NCBI GenBank assembly: GCA_016213775.1
Contig: JACQZR010000192.1
Coordinates: 1-32,349 of the forward strand
From: Acidobacteriota bacterium
GTDB taxonomy: Bacteria; Acidobacteriota; Terriglobia; Bryobacterales; Bryobacteraceae
DNA length: 32,349 nucleotides
Reading direction: 5' to 3'
Made by a program: the position numbers and the translations under genes. Under the pieces are notes generated by a model that worked only from the letters and a program-made list of their open reading frames with translations, was not told where the DNA came from and did not search any database. Each line of letters opens with the position of its first letter. Within the stretch, counting starts at the first letter, position 1. This document shows positions 8,046 to 15,596 of this stretch, one piece after another.

Positions 8046-8978
8046 TCAGGAGCGGAGGTAGCCCGGGTGTTTCCAGGGTTCGAGGGCTGCGTAGTCGACA
8101 CGGGCGATCCGTCGCCTGAGCGTGTCCATCTCCATGGCTGTCATGGGGCGGGCAGTGCGGGCCGCGGCCACATTGGTGTCCACCTGCGAAGGCTGGTCCA
8201 TGCCGAGGATTGCCGTGGCGATCGGGAGCGACCAGACGTAGCGAAGACACTCTTCCACTGTTGCGGTCTTGCGGTTGAGGACCTGGCCGGCGCTCAGGGC
8301 TTTCATGGCGATGATGCCGAGGCCTTTCTTTTGCGCCAGAGGGAGCGTGACCCGCTCGAAGCTCTTCTGCGCGTTGGTACCATCCACGGCGCTCAAAGGC
8401 AGCAACACGGTGGACCAGTTGTAGCGCGCCATGATCTTGTTGTGGATGGCGGGGTCGGTGTGCCCGGTGAAGCCGACGTGGCGGATCTTACCGGCTTTGC
8501 GGGCGCGCTCGATCATCTCCATGACGCCCTTGGGGCCGAAGATGAATTCGATGTCCTCGTCGTTGATGACGTTGTGGACCTGGTACAGGTCGATGTAGTC
8601 GGTTTTGAGATTGCCGAGGGATTGGTCGAGATCGAGTTGGGCCTGGGTAGCGGAACGGTGGCGTGTTTTCGTCCCGTAGACGACTTTGTCGCGCTTGCCC
8701 TTGAGGGCGAGTCCATAGCGCATCTGGCTAAGTCCGTAGGCGCCGGCAGAAGCGGCATCGAAGTAGTTGACGCCCATGTCGAAGCAACGGCGGACGACGT
8801 CCTGGGCCTGTTTGCCGTCGTCAAGCATGCCGATGCGCGCGCCGCCGAGGCCGAGGATGGAGACGTGCAGTCCGGTCGCGCCGAGGGGGCGTTTGGGAAT
8901 CTCGGGAGCAGCTTGGGCGGAGGCCGCGAGACCGAGTGCGGCGAGCGATCGAACGGCTTGACGGCGGCTGGTTGGCAT
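8046..8978 (-). CDS. Aldo/keto reductase with Tat-type leader
   Basis: The ATG at 8978 gives 310 residues; it has an AGGA site about nine bases upstream, and the longer open frame is not protein-like before it. The leader MPTSRRQAVRSLAALGLAASAQA has a twin-arginine motif, so the folded enzyme is probably exported. All four residues of the aldo/keto reductase active site can be placed: D74, Y81, K104 and H135 (in YFDAASAGAYG, GTKT, and DLYQVHNV). The family reduces aldehydes and ketones with NADPH. A cofactor-dependent enzyme in the periplasm is unusual, so a bound cofactor or a lipoprotein-like fate is possible. It lies 25 bases after the exported coiled-coil gene. Confidence 0.9.
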   Translation of the reverse strand: MPTSRRQAVRSLAALGLAASAQAAPEIPKRPLGATGLHVSILGLGGARIGMLDDGKQAQDVVRRCFDMGVNYFDAASAGAYGLSQMRYGLALKGKRDKVVYGTKTRHRSATQAQLDLDQSLGNLKTDYIDLYQVHNVINDEDIEFIFGPKGVMEMIERARKAGKIRHVGFTGHTDPAIHNKIMARYNWSTVLLPLSAVDGTNAQKSFERVTLPLAQKKGLGIIAMKALSAGQVLNRKTATVEECLRYVWSLPIATAILGMDQPSQVDTNVAAARTARPMTAMEMDTLRRRIARVDYAALEPWKHPGYLRS

Positions 8979-9003
8979 GCTGGAAATCCTATCACAGCCG
9001 GAG

Positions 9004-9999
9004 TCAGTCGTCGTTTTTGCGTTCGGCTTTCGGGATAAGCATCTCGACATCATCGGCGGTCTGGAACAAAACGTACTGTTGAAAACCGGTTCGGGACAGC
9101 TCCTGTATCTGCCGGCGCTGATTCTCGATCTGCGCCTTGAGTGCCTTGATGTCCGGATGGTCGACGCGGTAGGTCTGAAGAAGCTGGTCGAGGCGGCGTT
9201 GCAATAATACGAGACGCTCCATGGTGCGGTACCCGCTCTTGGGGCTCGATGGGTCCTTGTAGACCCAGATGGTGCGGTAGTCGGATTTTTGCAGAACGTT
9301 GCTCCTGCAGGTGACCTCGACGAGGTCGGTACCAGCGTGGAAGCGGAGGACGTTGCGGTCGACCCAGCCAGAGGCTTCAAAGGGGTATTTGGGCGCAGGG
9401 TCAAGAGCGAAGTAGAAAACGCCGCGTCCCGGGAGAGTGATGCTGGCCGCGGCTCCGATGAGCCAGGAGCGCTCCGATTCGTCTATGGTGCGTCCGGCAA
9501 TCGCCACGCGGCATGACTGGAATGAGAACTGGATCTGCCTGGAGGCGGGAGGCTTCGACACCGGTTCGGGCCGGTTGGCGACCCGGATGACGTCGAAGAT
9601 CTTTTCGTTCGTGCCGGGGTTACGAAGGATATCCACCTGGACTTCGTCTCCGGCTTGGAGCGGCGAGAATTCGCGAGAGGCGGAGAGAGTAGCCACCAGT
9701 TCCTGCATTGGATCGATGGGTTGGATTCGCAGGCGGAAGGTGGCGGAGGATATCTTTTGGGCCTCAATCCTGTAGGCGAAAAGCAGCACTCCCTCCCTGC
9801 CGAGGACGATGCGTTTGACGGAGTTGTCAGGGCCGACGATGACGGACCCGCTGGTGGACAGCGGGGCTTTGTCGGAGGTGGATTCGGTCCGAATCTCGAG
9901 CGCGGTGCCGTCGGGGAAATGCGTTTGCAAGGTCTTCGGCGAACGAGTCTGCGCGAAGAGAGAGAAGGCTGCAAAGAGAGACAGGAGACAGCGGGTCAT
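9004..9999 (-). CDS. Exported protein of unknown function with C-terminal coiled coil
   Basis: The product has 331 residues with a signal peptide (MTRCLLSLFAAFSLFAQ). The middle (about 20-245) is predicted mostly beta strands and is not a family I recognise. Residues about 265-310 form a likely coiled coil (RLVLLQRRLDQLLQTYR, then LKAQIENQRRQIQEL). It overlaps the preceding small membrane-protein gene by ATGA (9996-9999), so it is the third gene of a sigma, membrane protein, exported protein set. That suggests it is a periplasmic partner or signal-responsive element of the putative anti-sigma protein; this is inference from order only. Confidence 0.75.
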   Translation of the reverse strand: MTRCLLSLFAAFSLFAQTRSPKTLQTHFPDGTALEIRTESTSDKAPLSTSGSVIVGPDNSVKRIVLGREGVLLFAYRIEAQKISSATFRLRIQPIDPMQELVATLSASREFSPLQAGDEVQVDILRNPGTNEKIFDVIRVANRPEPVSKPPASRQIQFSFQSCRVAIAGRTIDESERSWLIGAAASITLPGRGVFYFALDPAPKYPFEASGWVDRNVLRFHAGTDLVEVTCRSNVLQKSDYRTIWVYKDPSSPKSGYRTMERLVLLQRRLDQLLQTYRVDHPDIKALKAQIENQRRQIQELSRTGFQQYVLFQTADDVEMLIPKAERKNDD

Positions 10000-10358
10000 G
10001 GGCGTTGGGCTCCTTTCCGGTCAGTGGCGCGGATGATGCGGATGGCGCCATCGGGCAGTGGTTGAAATCCGGCGGCTTCTACCTTGGTAAAGTAGCCGGC
10101 CTCATTGTTGTGCGCGGGAACTGGTGTTACGGGGTTGCGCGTGCGCCACCAGAAAGCGGCAGCGAGGATGAGCACCAGTGCGGCCATGGCCGGCGCAGGG
10201 ATGGAGATGCGGGAACTCCAGAAGCGATGCCAAAGCGAGGGGCGGCGGCGTGCGCGGAGAGCGGCTTCGATGCGAGTGTCGAGCGCGGGTGGAGGTTCGG
10301 GCGCGGACCATTCGTTGAGCAGGTGATCGAGGGGATCGTGGGATTCCGGATCTTTCAT
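9996..10358 (-). CDS. Small single-pass membrane protein, putative anti-sigma factor
   Basis: The product has 120 residues: a charged, Pro-rich N-terminal part of about 50 residues (including IEAALRARRR), one membrane helix at about 51-71, and about 50 residues outside. It lacks the Cys/His zinc-finger motif of the other anti-sigma protein in this window. The ATGA overlap with the sigma gene (10355-10358) and with the exported protein downstream (9996-9999) argues for a tightly coupled set. Function as an anti-sigma factor is inferred from position and topology, not from a recognised domain. Confidence 0.7.
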   Translation of the reverse strand: MKDPESHDPLDHLLNEWSAPEPPPALDTRIEAALRARRRPSLWHRFWSSRISIPAPAMAALVLILAAAFWWRTRNPVTPVPAHNNEAGYFTKVEAAGFQPLPDGAIRIIRATDRKGAQRP

Positions 10359-10861
10359 AGCGGTTTCCTTTCCGGGCGCAAGAGCGGCTCCAACTGGTGC
10401 CGCAGGGTTTCGCGAGCGCGGTGGAGGCGGGCTTTGACAGCTCCGGCTTCACAATCGGCAATGACGGAGATCTCTTCGAGGCTGAGGTTTTCCCATTGGA
10501 AGAGAATGAGTGCTTCGCGCTGGAGCGCGGGAAGCGCCCCGACGGCTTGCGCGATGAGTCCGGAGCGTTCGGAGGAGAGCACTTCAGAGAGTGGGTCGAG
10601 CAAATTAGAAGTGGATTCCTGTTCGGCGAGTTCGCGCTGGGAGAGTCGCATGCGGCGAAAGGCGAGATTGCGCGCAATGCCGAAAAGGTAGGTGCGCCAG
10701 GAGCCTCGAGTGGAGTTGAAGCGTGCGCCATCGAGGATAGTCAGGAACGATTCCTGAACCACCTCCTCGGCGGTGTGCGGGGAGCCGGTGAGCCTCCAGA
10801 CGAATTGATAGAGCGGGGTCCGGTGGGCCTTATAGATGACCAGGAAGTCGGACTCGCTCAT
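10355..10861 (-). CDS. ECF-type RNA polymerase sigma factor (second)
   Basis: The ATG at 10861 has a GGGGAA site nine bases upstream and gives 168 residues; an earlier in-frame start (10903) would add 14 poorly conserved residues. Region 2 is seen at about 4-65 (FLVIYKAHRTPLYQFVWRLTG, AEEVVQESFLTIL, GSWRTYLFGIARNLAFRRMR). Region 4 spans about 100-155 (ALPALQREALILFQWENLS, then LEEISVIADCEAGAVKARLHRARETLRH). It would be held by the small membrane protein encoded next (ATGA overlap). The gene ends the stretch that begins with SMP-30 and the acyl-CoA ligase, with a 57-base gap after the ligase that may hold its own promoter. Confidence 0.93.
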   Translation of the reverse strand: MSESDFLVIYKAHRTPLYQFVWRLTGSPHTAEEVVQESFLTILDGARFNSTRGSWRTYLFGIARNLAFRRMRLSQRELAEQESTSNLLDPLSEVLSSERSGLIAQAVGALPALQREALILFQWENLSLEEISVIADCEAGAVKARLHRARETLRHQLEPLLRPERKPL

Positions 10862-10918
10862 GCGATGATTCCCCACAACTAATACTTGCAGGAGCGCGGG
10901 CAAAAGATACGGTGGATG

Positions 10919-12499
10919 TTAAGAATCTAAAATCGCCGCTGCGGATCTGGCGCGCTCCTGATCACGAAGGACGCGGCGGAGGATTTTACCGCTGGGCGAC
11001 TTTGGGATAGCCTCGATGAACTCGAGAAGGCGAATCTTCTTGTAAGGCGCGACTTGGGAAGCGACGTAGGCCATCACTTCCTCGGCCGTGATTTCGTCCT
11101 TCTTCACCACGAAGGCTTTGGGGAGTTCGCCAGCCTCCTCATCGGGAACGCCAATGACGGCGGCGTCGGCGATAGCGGGGTGAGTGAGGAGAACGGCTTC
11201 GAGTTCCGCGGGCGCCACCTGGAGGCCTTTGAACTTGATGAGTTCCTTGGCGCGATCGACGATGGTGATCCAGTTGTCTTCGTCAAGGACGGCGATGTCG
11301 CCGGTGCGCAGCCAGCCGCCGTCGACGATCGTGATGGCGGTGGAGTCGGGCTTGTTGTAGTAGCCCTTCATCACCTGCGGGCCGCGAATCCAGAGCTCCC
11401 CGGGCTGGCCAGGGGCGGCCTCATCGCCAGTGGAGAGATCGACGAGTTTGGCTTCGGTATTGGAGACGAGCGGACCGACAGATCCGTGGCGGACTTTGTC
11501 GCCTTCCGCAGGATGGCCGCACACAGGAGGCGAGGTTTCGGTGAGGCCGTAGCCCTGGCGGACCTTGCAGCCGATGCGCTTTTCGCAGGCGGCAGCGAGT
11601 TCGGCGTCCAGTGGGGCGGCGCCGGAGAAGATGAGCCTGAGGCTGGAGAGATCGTATTTGTCGACGAGGGGACTCTTTACGAGTCCGAGGATGATGGGTG
11701 GGACGAGGCAGACGCGTTCGATGTTGTAGTTCTGGATGTGGCCGAGGAATTGTTCCATATCAAAGCGCGGCATCATGACCACCGTCCCGCCTTGGGAGAG
11801 GTCGTAGTTGGTGATGGCGTGGAAGCCGAAGATGTGGAATACAGGGAGAACGAGGAGGCTTCGGTTCATGCCTTCGCCGAGGAGGTTGTTGGTTTGGGTG
11901 AGCGCGGCGACGAGGTTGCGGTGGGTGAGCATGACGCCTTTGGGAAGGCCGGTAGTGCCGCTGGAGTAGAGCATGGCGGCGACATCTTCCGCGGGGTTGA
12001 TGGGAACATCGGGCGCGACGCCCGTGTCGGAGGTGAGCGCCTCGAAAGGTGTCGCACCTTCGATTTGGCCGATGGTGAAGATTTCCTGGACATGGGTGCC
12101 GGCGGCGGCCGATTTGGCTTTAGCGAGGAGGTCAGGGGTCGTGACGAAGAAGCGTGCGTCGGAGTCTTCGAGTTGGTGATGAACCTCGGCCTCGGTGTAG
12201 AGCGGGTTCATCGTGGTGATGGTGCCGCCGGCGCGGATAGTGCCGTGAACCGTGAGCACGTATTCGGGGAGGTTGGGACTGATGATTGCCACCTTCTCAC
12301 CCTTGCCGAGTCCTCGGCGAGCGAGCGCGGCGGCGACAGCGAGAGATTTTGATTTGACATCGTTGTATGTCAAAGACCGGCCTGAAGGGGCATCGACGAG
12401 CGCAGTGTCATTGGCGCGGGAGGCGATGTCGCCGAACATGAAATCGAAGAGTGGGACGTCAGGAATGGCGCCGGCCGGATAGGGAGATCGGAATGGCAT
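10919..12499 (-). CDS. Acyl-CoA/4-coumarate-CoA-type ligase (AMP-forming)
   Basis: The ATG at 12499 has AGGAG five bases upstream and gives 526 residues, the usual family length. All main motifs of the adenylate-forming family are present: the P-loop YSSGTTGLPKG (178-188), GYGLTETSP (316-324), GWLRTGD (395-401), the Arg in IVDRAKELIKFKG (R416), and the catalytic Lys in SPSGKILRR (K505). The enzyme activates a carboxylic acid as an acyl-AMP and then forms the CoA thioester. The sequence is closest in pattern to fatty acyl or 4-coumarate ligases; the acid used cannot be fixed from motifs. It follows the SMP-30 gene after 25 bases in the same direction. Confidence 0.93.
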   Translation of the reverse strand: MPFRSPYPAGAIPDVPLFDFMFGDIASRANDTALVDAPSGRSLTYNDVKSKSLAVAAALARRGLGKGEKVAIISPNLPEYVLTVHGTIRAGGTITTMNPLYTEAEVHHQLEDSDARFFVTTPDLLAKAKSAAAGTHVQEIFTIGQIEGATPFEALTSDTGVAPDVPINPAEDVAAMLYSSGTTGLPKGVMLTHRNLVAALTQTNNLLGEGMNRSLLVLPVFHIFGFHAITNYDLSQGGTVVMMPRFDMEQFLGHIQNYNIERVCLVPPIILGLVKSPLVDKYDLSSLRLIFSGAAPLDAELAAACEKRIGCKVRQGYGLTETSPPVCGHPAEGDKVRHGSVGPLVSNTEAKLVDLSTGDEAAPGQPGELWIRGPQVMKGYYNKPDSTAITIVDGGWLRTGDIAVLDEDNWITIVDRAKELIKFKGLQVAPAELEAVLLTHPAIADAAVIGVPDEEAGELPKAFVVKKDEITAEEVMAYVASQVAPYKKIRLLEFIEAIPKSPSGKILRRVLRDQERARSAAAILDS

Positions 12500-12524
12500 A
12501 TTAACTCCTACGCGTCGCCGCGGC

Positions 12525-13565
12525 CTAACAGATGTGTGCGCCGATAGCCTCGGTGTATACGGCGTAGAGGCTTTGGCTGCCGCACATGAAGAGACGGTTG
12601 CGTTTGGTGCCGCCGAAGCAGATGTTGGCGCAGATCTCAGGCAGCAGGATCTGACCGATTCGGACGCCGTCCGCGGCGAAAATGTGGACGCCATCGTAGC
12701 CGGCCCCTACCCAGCCGGCGCCTACCCAGATATTGCCGTCGGTGTCGGCACGGATGCCATCAGCGAGGCCCGCACCTTTGCCGGGGAGATCCATCGAGCA
12801 GAAATGCTTGCCATTGCGGAGGGTCTTGCCATCGGCAATGTCCCAGACCTTAATGTTCTTGGGTGCCTTTGGGTAATGGGTGGCGCCTGTGTCGGCAACA
12901 TACACCTTCTTGTAATCGGGAGAGAAGCAGAGGCCGTTGGGTTTGTAGATTTCGTCGGTGAGTTTGGTGATCTTGCCGTCTTTGTCGACGCGGTAGACGG
13001 CCTCCTTCAGTTCCAGTGCGCCCTTGTTGCCTTCGTACGTCATGAGAGCGCCGTAGCCCGGATCGGTGAACCAGATGCTGCCGTCGGGGTGGACTGCGCC
13101 GTCGTTTGGCGCGTTGAGGCGCTTGCCTTCGAACTTGTCGGCGATGATGGTGACTTTGCCGTTGTACTCGTAGCGCGCAACGCGGCGGGTGCCGTGTTCA
13201 AACGAGATCTGGCGCCCTTCATAGTCGAAGGTGTTGCCGTTGCTGTTGTGGGACGATTCGTGGCGAATGACGCTGACGTGGCCGTCGTCCTCGATCCAAC
13301 GGAGCTGGCGGTTGTTGGGAATGTCACTCCAGACGAGGTATTTGCCGGACCCGTTCCAGGCTGGGCCTTCGGCCCAGAGGCAATCTGTGTAGAGCCGCTG
13401 GATGGGTGTGTTGCCGATTTTGTACTTGTTGAAGCGCGGGTCGATGGCGATGATGTCAGGATCGGGGTAACCCACTGGGTTCTTCCAATCGCGCTTTGTT
13501 TGCGCGAGGGCGGCGGAGACGGAGCCTGCTGCGGCGGCGAGGAAATTTCGGCGATGGAGTGACAT
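12525..13565 (-). CDS. SMP-30/gluconolactonase family protein, Tat-exported
   Basis: The 346-residue protein opens with MSLHRRNFLAAAAGSVSAALAQ, a twin-arginine leader with a possible cleavage site after AALA. The body is a six-bladed beta-propeller of the SMP-30/gluconolactonase/LRE family. Visible blocks are LYTDCLWAEGPAWNG, NAPNDGAVHPDGSIWFTDPGYG, KPNGLCFSPD and ADGIRADTDGNIWVG, which carry the Glu, Asn and Asp metal ligands of the family. These enzymes hydrolyse sugar lactones with a bound metal. Upstream there is only a weak ribosome site, and a TATATA box lies five to ten bases before the ATG (13570-13575), so the transcript may be short-leadered. It diverges from the antitoxin gene. Confidence 0.9.
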   Translation of the reverse strand: MSLHRRNFLAAAAGSVSAALAQTKRDWKNPVGYPDPDIIAIDPRFNKYKIGNTPIQRLYTDCLWAEGPAWNGSGKYLVWSDIPNNRQLRWIEDDGHVSVIRHESSHNSNGNTFDYEGRQISFEHGTRRVARYEYNGKVTIIADKFEGKRLNAPNDGAVHPDGSIWFTDPGYGALMTYEGNKGALELKEAVYRVDKDGKITKLTDEIYKPNGLCFSPDYKKVYVADTGATHYPKAPKNIKVWDIADGKTLRNGKHFCSMDLPGKGAGLADGIRADTDGNIWVGAGWVGAGYDGVHIFAADGVRIGQILLPEICANICFGGTKRNRLFMCGSQSLYAVYTEAIGAHIC

Positions 13566-13626
13566 GGCCTATATAGCTTACAGCCATCAGCGGTGCGCTT
13601 TCAGCCATGGTGTACGAATTGCTATA

Positions 13627-13643
13627 GTAGTGAATGTCACTAC
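13627..13643 (+). promoter_or_regulatory. Perfect palindrome, likely autoregulatory operator of the toxin-antitoxin operon
   Basis: A 7-base arm, GTAGTGA, is followed by three bases and its exact complement TCACTAC. The left arm overlaps a TATAGT box (13623-13628) that could be the -10; a TTTCAG box at 13599-13604 is 18 bases upstream. The palindrome ends three bases before the AGGAGG ribosome site of the antitoxin. This is where Phd-type antitoxins, often with their toxin, bind to repress their own operon. Confidence 0.55.
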
Positions 13644-13655
13644 ATAGGAGGGACG

Positions 13656-13898
13656 ATGGAGAGGTCCATTTCCGCCGCGGAGGCAAATCGGCGGTTCTCG
13701 GAACTGCTTCGAACGGTAAAAAGTGGAGAGAGTGTCATCGTTACGAGTCACGGAAGGCCAGTGGCGAAGCTGGTGCCTTTTGCGGAGGACGATCGTGTGG
13801 CGGAGAATGCTCGTTCCATCCTGTTCGCGCGGCTGCGAAAGCAACGCGTCGTGAAGGTGGGACCTTGGACGCGTGACGAGCTCTACGATCAGCCATGA
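13656..13898 (+). CDS. Phd/YefM-type antitoxin
   Basis: The ATG at 13656 has AGGAGG five bases upstream and gives 80 residues. The N-terminal half (about 1-42) is a Phd/YefM DNA-binding fold: SISAAEANRRFSELLRTV, then GESVIVTSHGRPVAKLVPF, with the typical SHGRPVA strand. The C-terminal part (about 45-80) would wrap around and block the toxin. The stop overlaps the toxin start as ATGA (13895-13898). It is expected to bind the palindrome just upstream and repress the pair. The divergent neighbour is a gluconolactonase gene, so the pair looks like an insertion between unrelated genes. Confidence 0.9.
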   Translation: MERSISAAEANRRFSELLRTVKSGESVIVTSHGRPVAKLVPFAEDDRVAENARSILFARLRKQRVVKVGPWTRDELYDQP

Positions 13899-14347
13899 GA
13901 ATCAGCCTGGATACTAACGTGCTGGCGTACGCGGAAGGCACGAACGGAGAGGCGATGCGAGACCGGGCGATGGAGATGGTCCGGCGATTGCCTCAAGGCA
14001 ATATCTGCATTCCGGTCCAGGTTCTGGGTGAGCTGTTCAACGTTCTTGTTCTCAAAGCCAAGCGAAAGCGAGCGCGGGCGCGGGCAGCAGTTTTGAACTG
14101 GAGCGCCGCCTACTCACGGATCGAGACGTCACCGGTAGTGATGGCGAACGCGATTGACCTTGCGGCCGATCATGGACTCTCGATTTGGGACTCCGTGGTG
14201 TTGTCCGCCTCGGCGGAGGCGGAATGCCGGCTTCTACTGTCTGAAGATATGCAGACAGGATTGAACTGGAATGGCGTGACAGTGGTGAACCCGTTTGCCG
14301 CGAATTTGCACCCCATGCTGGTTGCGCTGCTGAAAGCGAGCAGTTAA
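13895..14347 (+). CDS. PIN-domain toxin (VapC-type ribonuclease)
   Basis: The 150-residue protein is a single PIN domain. The four acidic residues that hold the catalytic metal ions can be placed: D6 (SLDTNVLAY), E46 (VLGELFN), D99 (IWDSVVL) and D118 (LLSEDMQ). VapC-type PIN toxins cut specific RNAs, commonly tRNA or rRNA, when the antitoxin is lost. It is encoded after, and overlaps by ATGA with, a Phd-type antitoxin. The set is complete with no frameshift. The RNA target cannot be predicted. Confidence 0.92.
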   Translation: MRISLDTNVLAYAEGTNGEAMRDRAMEMVRRLPQGNICIPVQVLGELFNVLVLKAKRKRARARAAVLNWSAAYSRIETSPVVMANAIDLAADHGLSIWDSVVLSASAEAECRLLLSEDMQTGLNWNGVTVVNPFAANLHPMLVALLKASS

Positions 14348-14523
14348 ACCTCACGACGGCCGATGCCACGTTTTCGTGTCGCCGCAGGCACGGTCGCGAT
14401 CAGTGCGGGTTAGTCTCAAGTGTTAAAACTTCGAGTTGTTCACTTTTGAATTGTCCAGAATCACCCCAAATCTCGCGTGTAAACGACAAGGGAGTCTCCA
14501 ATGGTGAGATCAGTTCGAGTTTC
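14348..14523 (+). promoter_or_regulatory. Leader region of the two-component/porin operon
   Basis: These 176 bases lie between the PIN toxin stop and the response-regulator start. They are more AT-rich near 14420-14455 than the flanks, which fits a promoter, but no convincing -35/-10 pair was found. A possible 13-codon leader frame is described separately. No clear terminator follows the toxin gene. Confidence 0.3.
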
Positions 14524-14542
14524 ATGCAAACCATCCTATTGA
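14501..14542 (+). other. Possible 13-codon leader ORF overlapping the regulator start
   Basis: An AAGGGAG ribosome site (14488-14494) sits six bases before an ATG at 14501 that opens the short frame MVRSVRVSCKPSY, ending TGA at 14540-14542. The frame overlaps the regulator ATG at 14524, which itself lacks a good ribosome site. Translation of the leader could therefore deliver ribosomes to the regulator start. It may equally be chance. Confidence 0.3.
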
Positions 14543-15198
14543 TCGATGATGATGAGAGCCTACGTGATACCATCGCCCTACTTCTGGAACGGGAAGGGTA
14601 TAGCGTCGTTCATGCTGCCAACGGCGTAGCCGGTTTCGATCGGGCCCTGACGCTGAAACCTGCCTTGTTGCTGGTGGATCTACGTCTTCCGGGTATGAGC
14701 GGCATGCAGATCTGCCAGCAGTTGCGTGCGGCGAACATTCGGACGCCGATTATCGTTCTCAGCGCAATCGGCGAGGAAGTCGACAAAGTGCTGTTGCTCG
14801 AAATCGGCGCGGATGACTATCTTGTCAAACCGTTTGGCGTGCGGGAACTGTTGGCTCGTATCCGAGCCGTACTCCGCCGCTCCGCCGCCGACGATCGAAG
14901 GACGCTGAGCTTTGGTCAAGTGGAGGTCGATATCGAGCGCCGCATGATCACCTGTCGCGGGCAGGAGTTGAAGTTTACGCCCGCCGAGTACAACCTGCTG
15001 ACTTATTTCCTGCAGAACCCGGATAGGGCTCTGACACGCGACATGATACTTAATTCGGTTTGGGGATACGAATACTTTTCCAGCACACGAACAGTGGACG
15101 CCCACGTGGTGAAGCTGCGGCAGAAGCTGGAGCCGGAGCCAAATGTACCTCGGCATTTCCTCACTGTGCACGGTGTCGGATATCGTTTCATGCCATGA
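14524..15198 (+). CDS. OmpR/PhoB-family response regulator
   Basis: The ATG at 14524 is chosen because the receiver domain begins right after it (MQTILLIDDDESLRD), giving 224 residues. A TTG start at 14446 in the same frame would add 26 residues of unlikely sequence. The receiver domain holds the acidic pocket D8-D10, the phosphorylation site D52 (LLVDLRLPGMSG), S80 and K102 (YLVKPFG). The winged-helix output domain spans about 125-224 (KFTPAEYNLLTYFLQNP, STRTVDAHVVKLRQKL, VHGVGYRF). It would bind DNA when phosphorylated, most likely by the kinase encoded at the end of this operon. Its stop overlaps the start of a lone receiver gene (ATGA, 15195-15198). Confidence 0.93.
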   Translation: MQTILLIDDDESLRDTIALLLEREGYSVVHAANGVAGFDRALTLKPALLLVDLRLPGMSGMQICQQLRAANIRTPIIVLSAIGEEVDKVLLLEIGADDYLVKPFGVRELLARIRAVLRRSAADDRRTLSFGQVEVDIERRMITCRGQELKFTPAEYNLLTYFLQNPDRALTRDMILNSVWGYEYFSSTRTVDAHVVKLRQKLEPEPNVPRHFLTVHGVGYRFMP

Positions 15199-15596
15199 GT
15201 AATCGGGAAACGGTGACACTGTTGCTCGTTGACGACACGGAATGGTTCGGAGCTACGCTCGAGGTCGCGTTGATGACCATGCCAGATGTAAAGGTCGTCC
15301 GTGCGGAGAGCGGTGTGCAGGCATGGAGCTTACTGGAGCAACACGCGGTCGCTGCGATTGTAACGGATTTGCACATGGCAGACATGGACGGGTTCGAATT
15401 GATTGAGCGGGTGCGGGGGACTGCGGCGACGGTGGCAATTCCGATCATCGTTGTGAGCGCGGACTCCTCAGCGGACGCCCAGTGGCGGGCGCGGCGACTG
15501 GGCGCGAACTCGTTTTTCGTGAAACCCTGCTCACCGGCGGCTGTGCGGTGGAAGTTGGAGGAACTGCTCGATGCGTCTCATTTACGCGACTCGTAA
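15195..15596 (+). CDS. Single-domain response regulator (receiver only)
   Basis: The ATG at 15195 gives 133 residues and overlaps the preceding regulator's stop (ATGA). The protein is one receiver domain: acidic pocket D13-D14 (LLLVDDTEWFG), phosphorylation site D58 (IVTDLHMADMDGF), a Ser in IIVVSADSS, and the conserved Lys in FFVKPCS. There is no output domain, so it may act as a phosphate relay or sink, or by protein contact. It is coupled to the OmpR-type regulator and overlaps the porin gene by 26 bases (the porin ATG is at 15571). Two regulators facing one kinase is unusual for such a compact operon. Confidence 0.9.
   Translation: MSNRETVTLLLVDDTEWFGATLEVALMTMPDVKVVRAESGVQAWSLLEQHAVAAIVTDLHMADMDGFELIERVRGTAATVAIPIIVVSADSSADAQWRARRLGANSFFVKPCSPAAVRWKLEELLDASHLRDS

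Noticed and set aside
11054-12352. 432-codon open frame opposite the acyl-CoA ligase
   Set aside because: The composition is dominated by Gly, Glu, Asp and Val, as expected for a shadow of GC-rich codons; the ligase on the minus strand has every family motif.
12534-13562. 342-codon open frame opposite the SMP-30 gene
   Set aside because: It is Ala/Val/Gly-rich with no domain, and the minus-strand frame has a Tat leader and propeller motifs.
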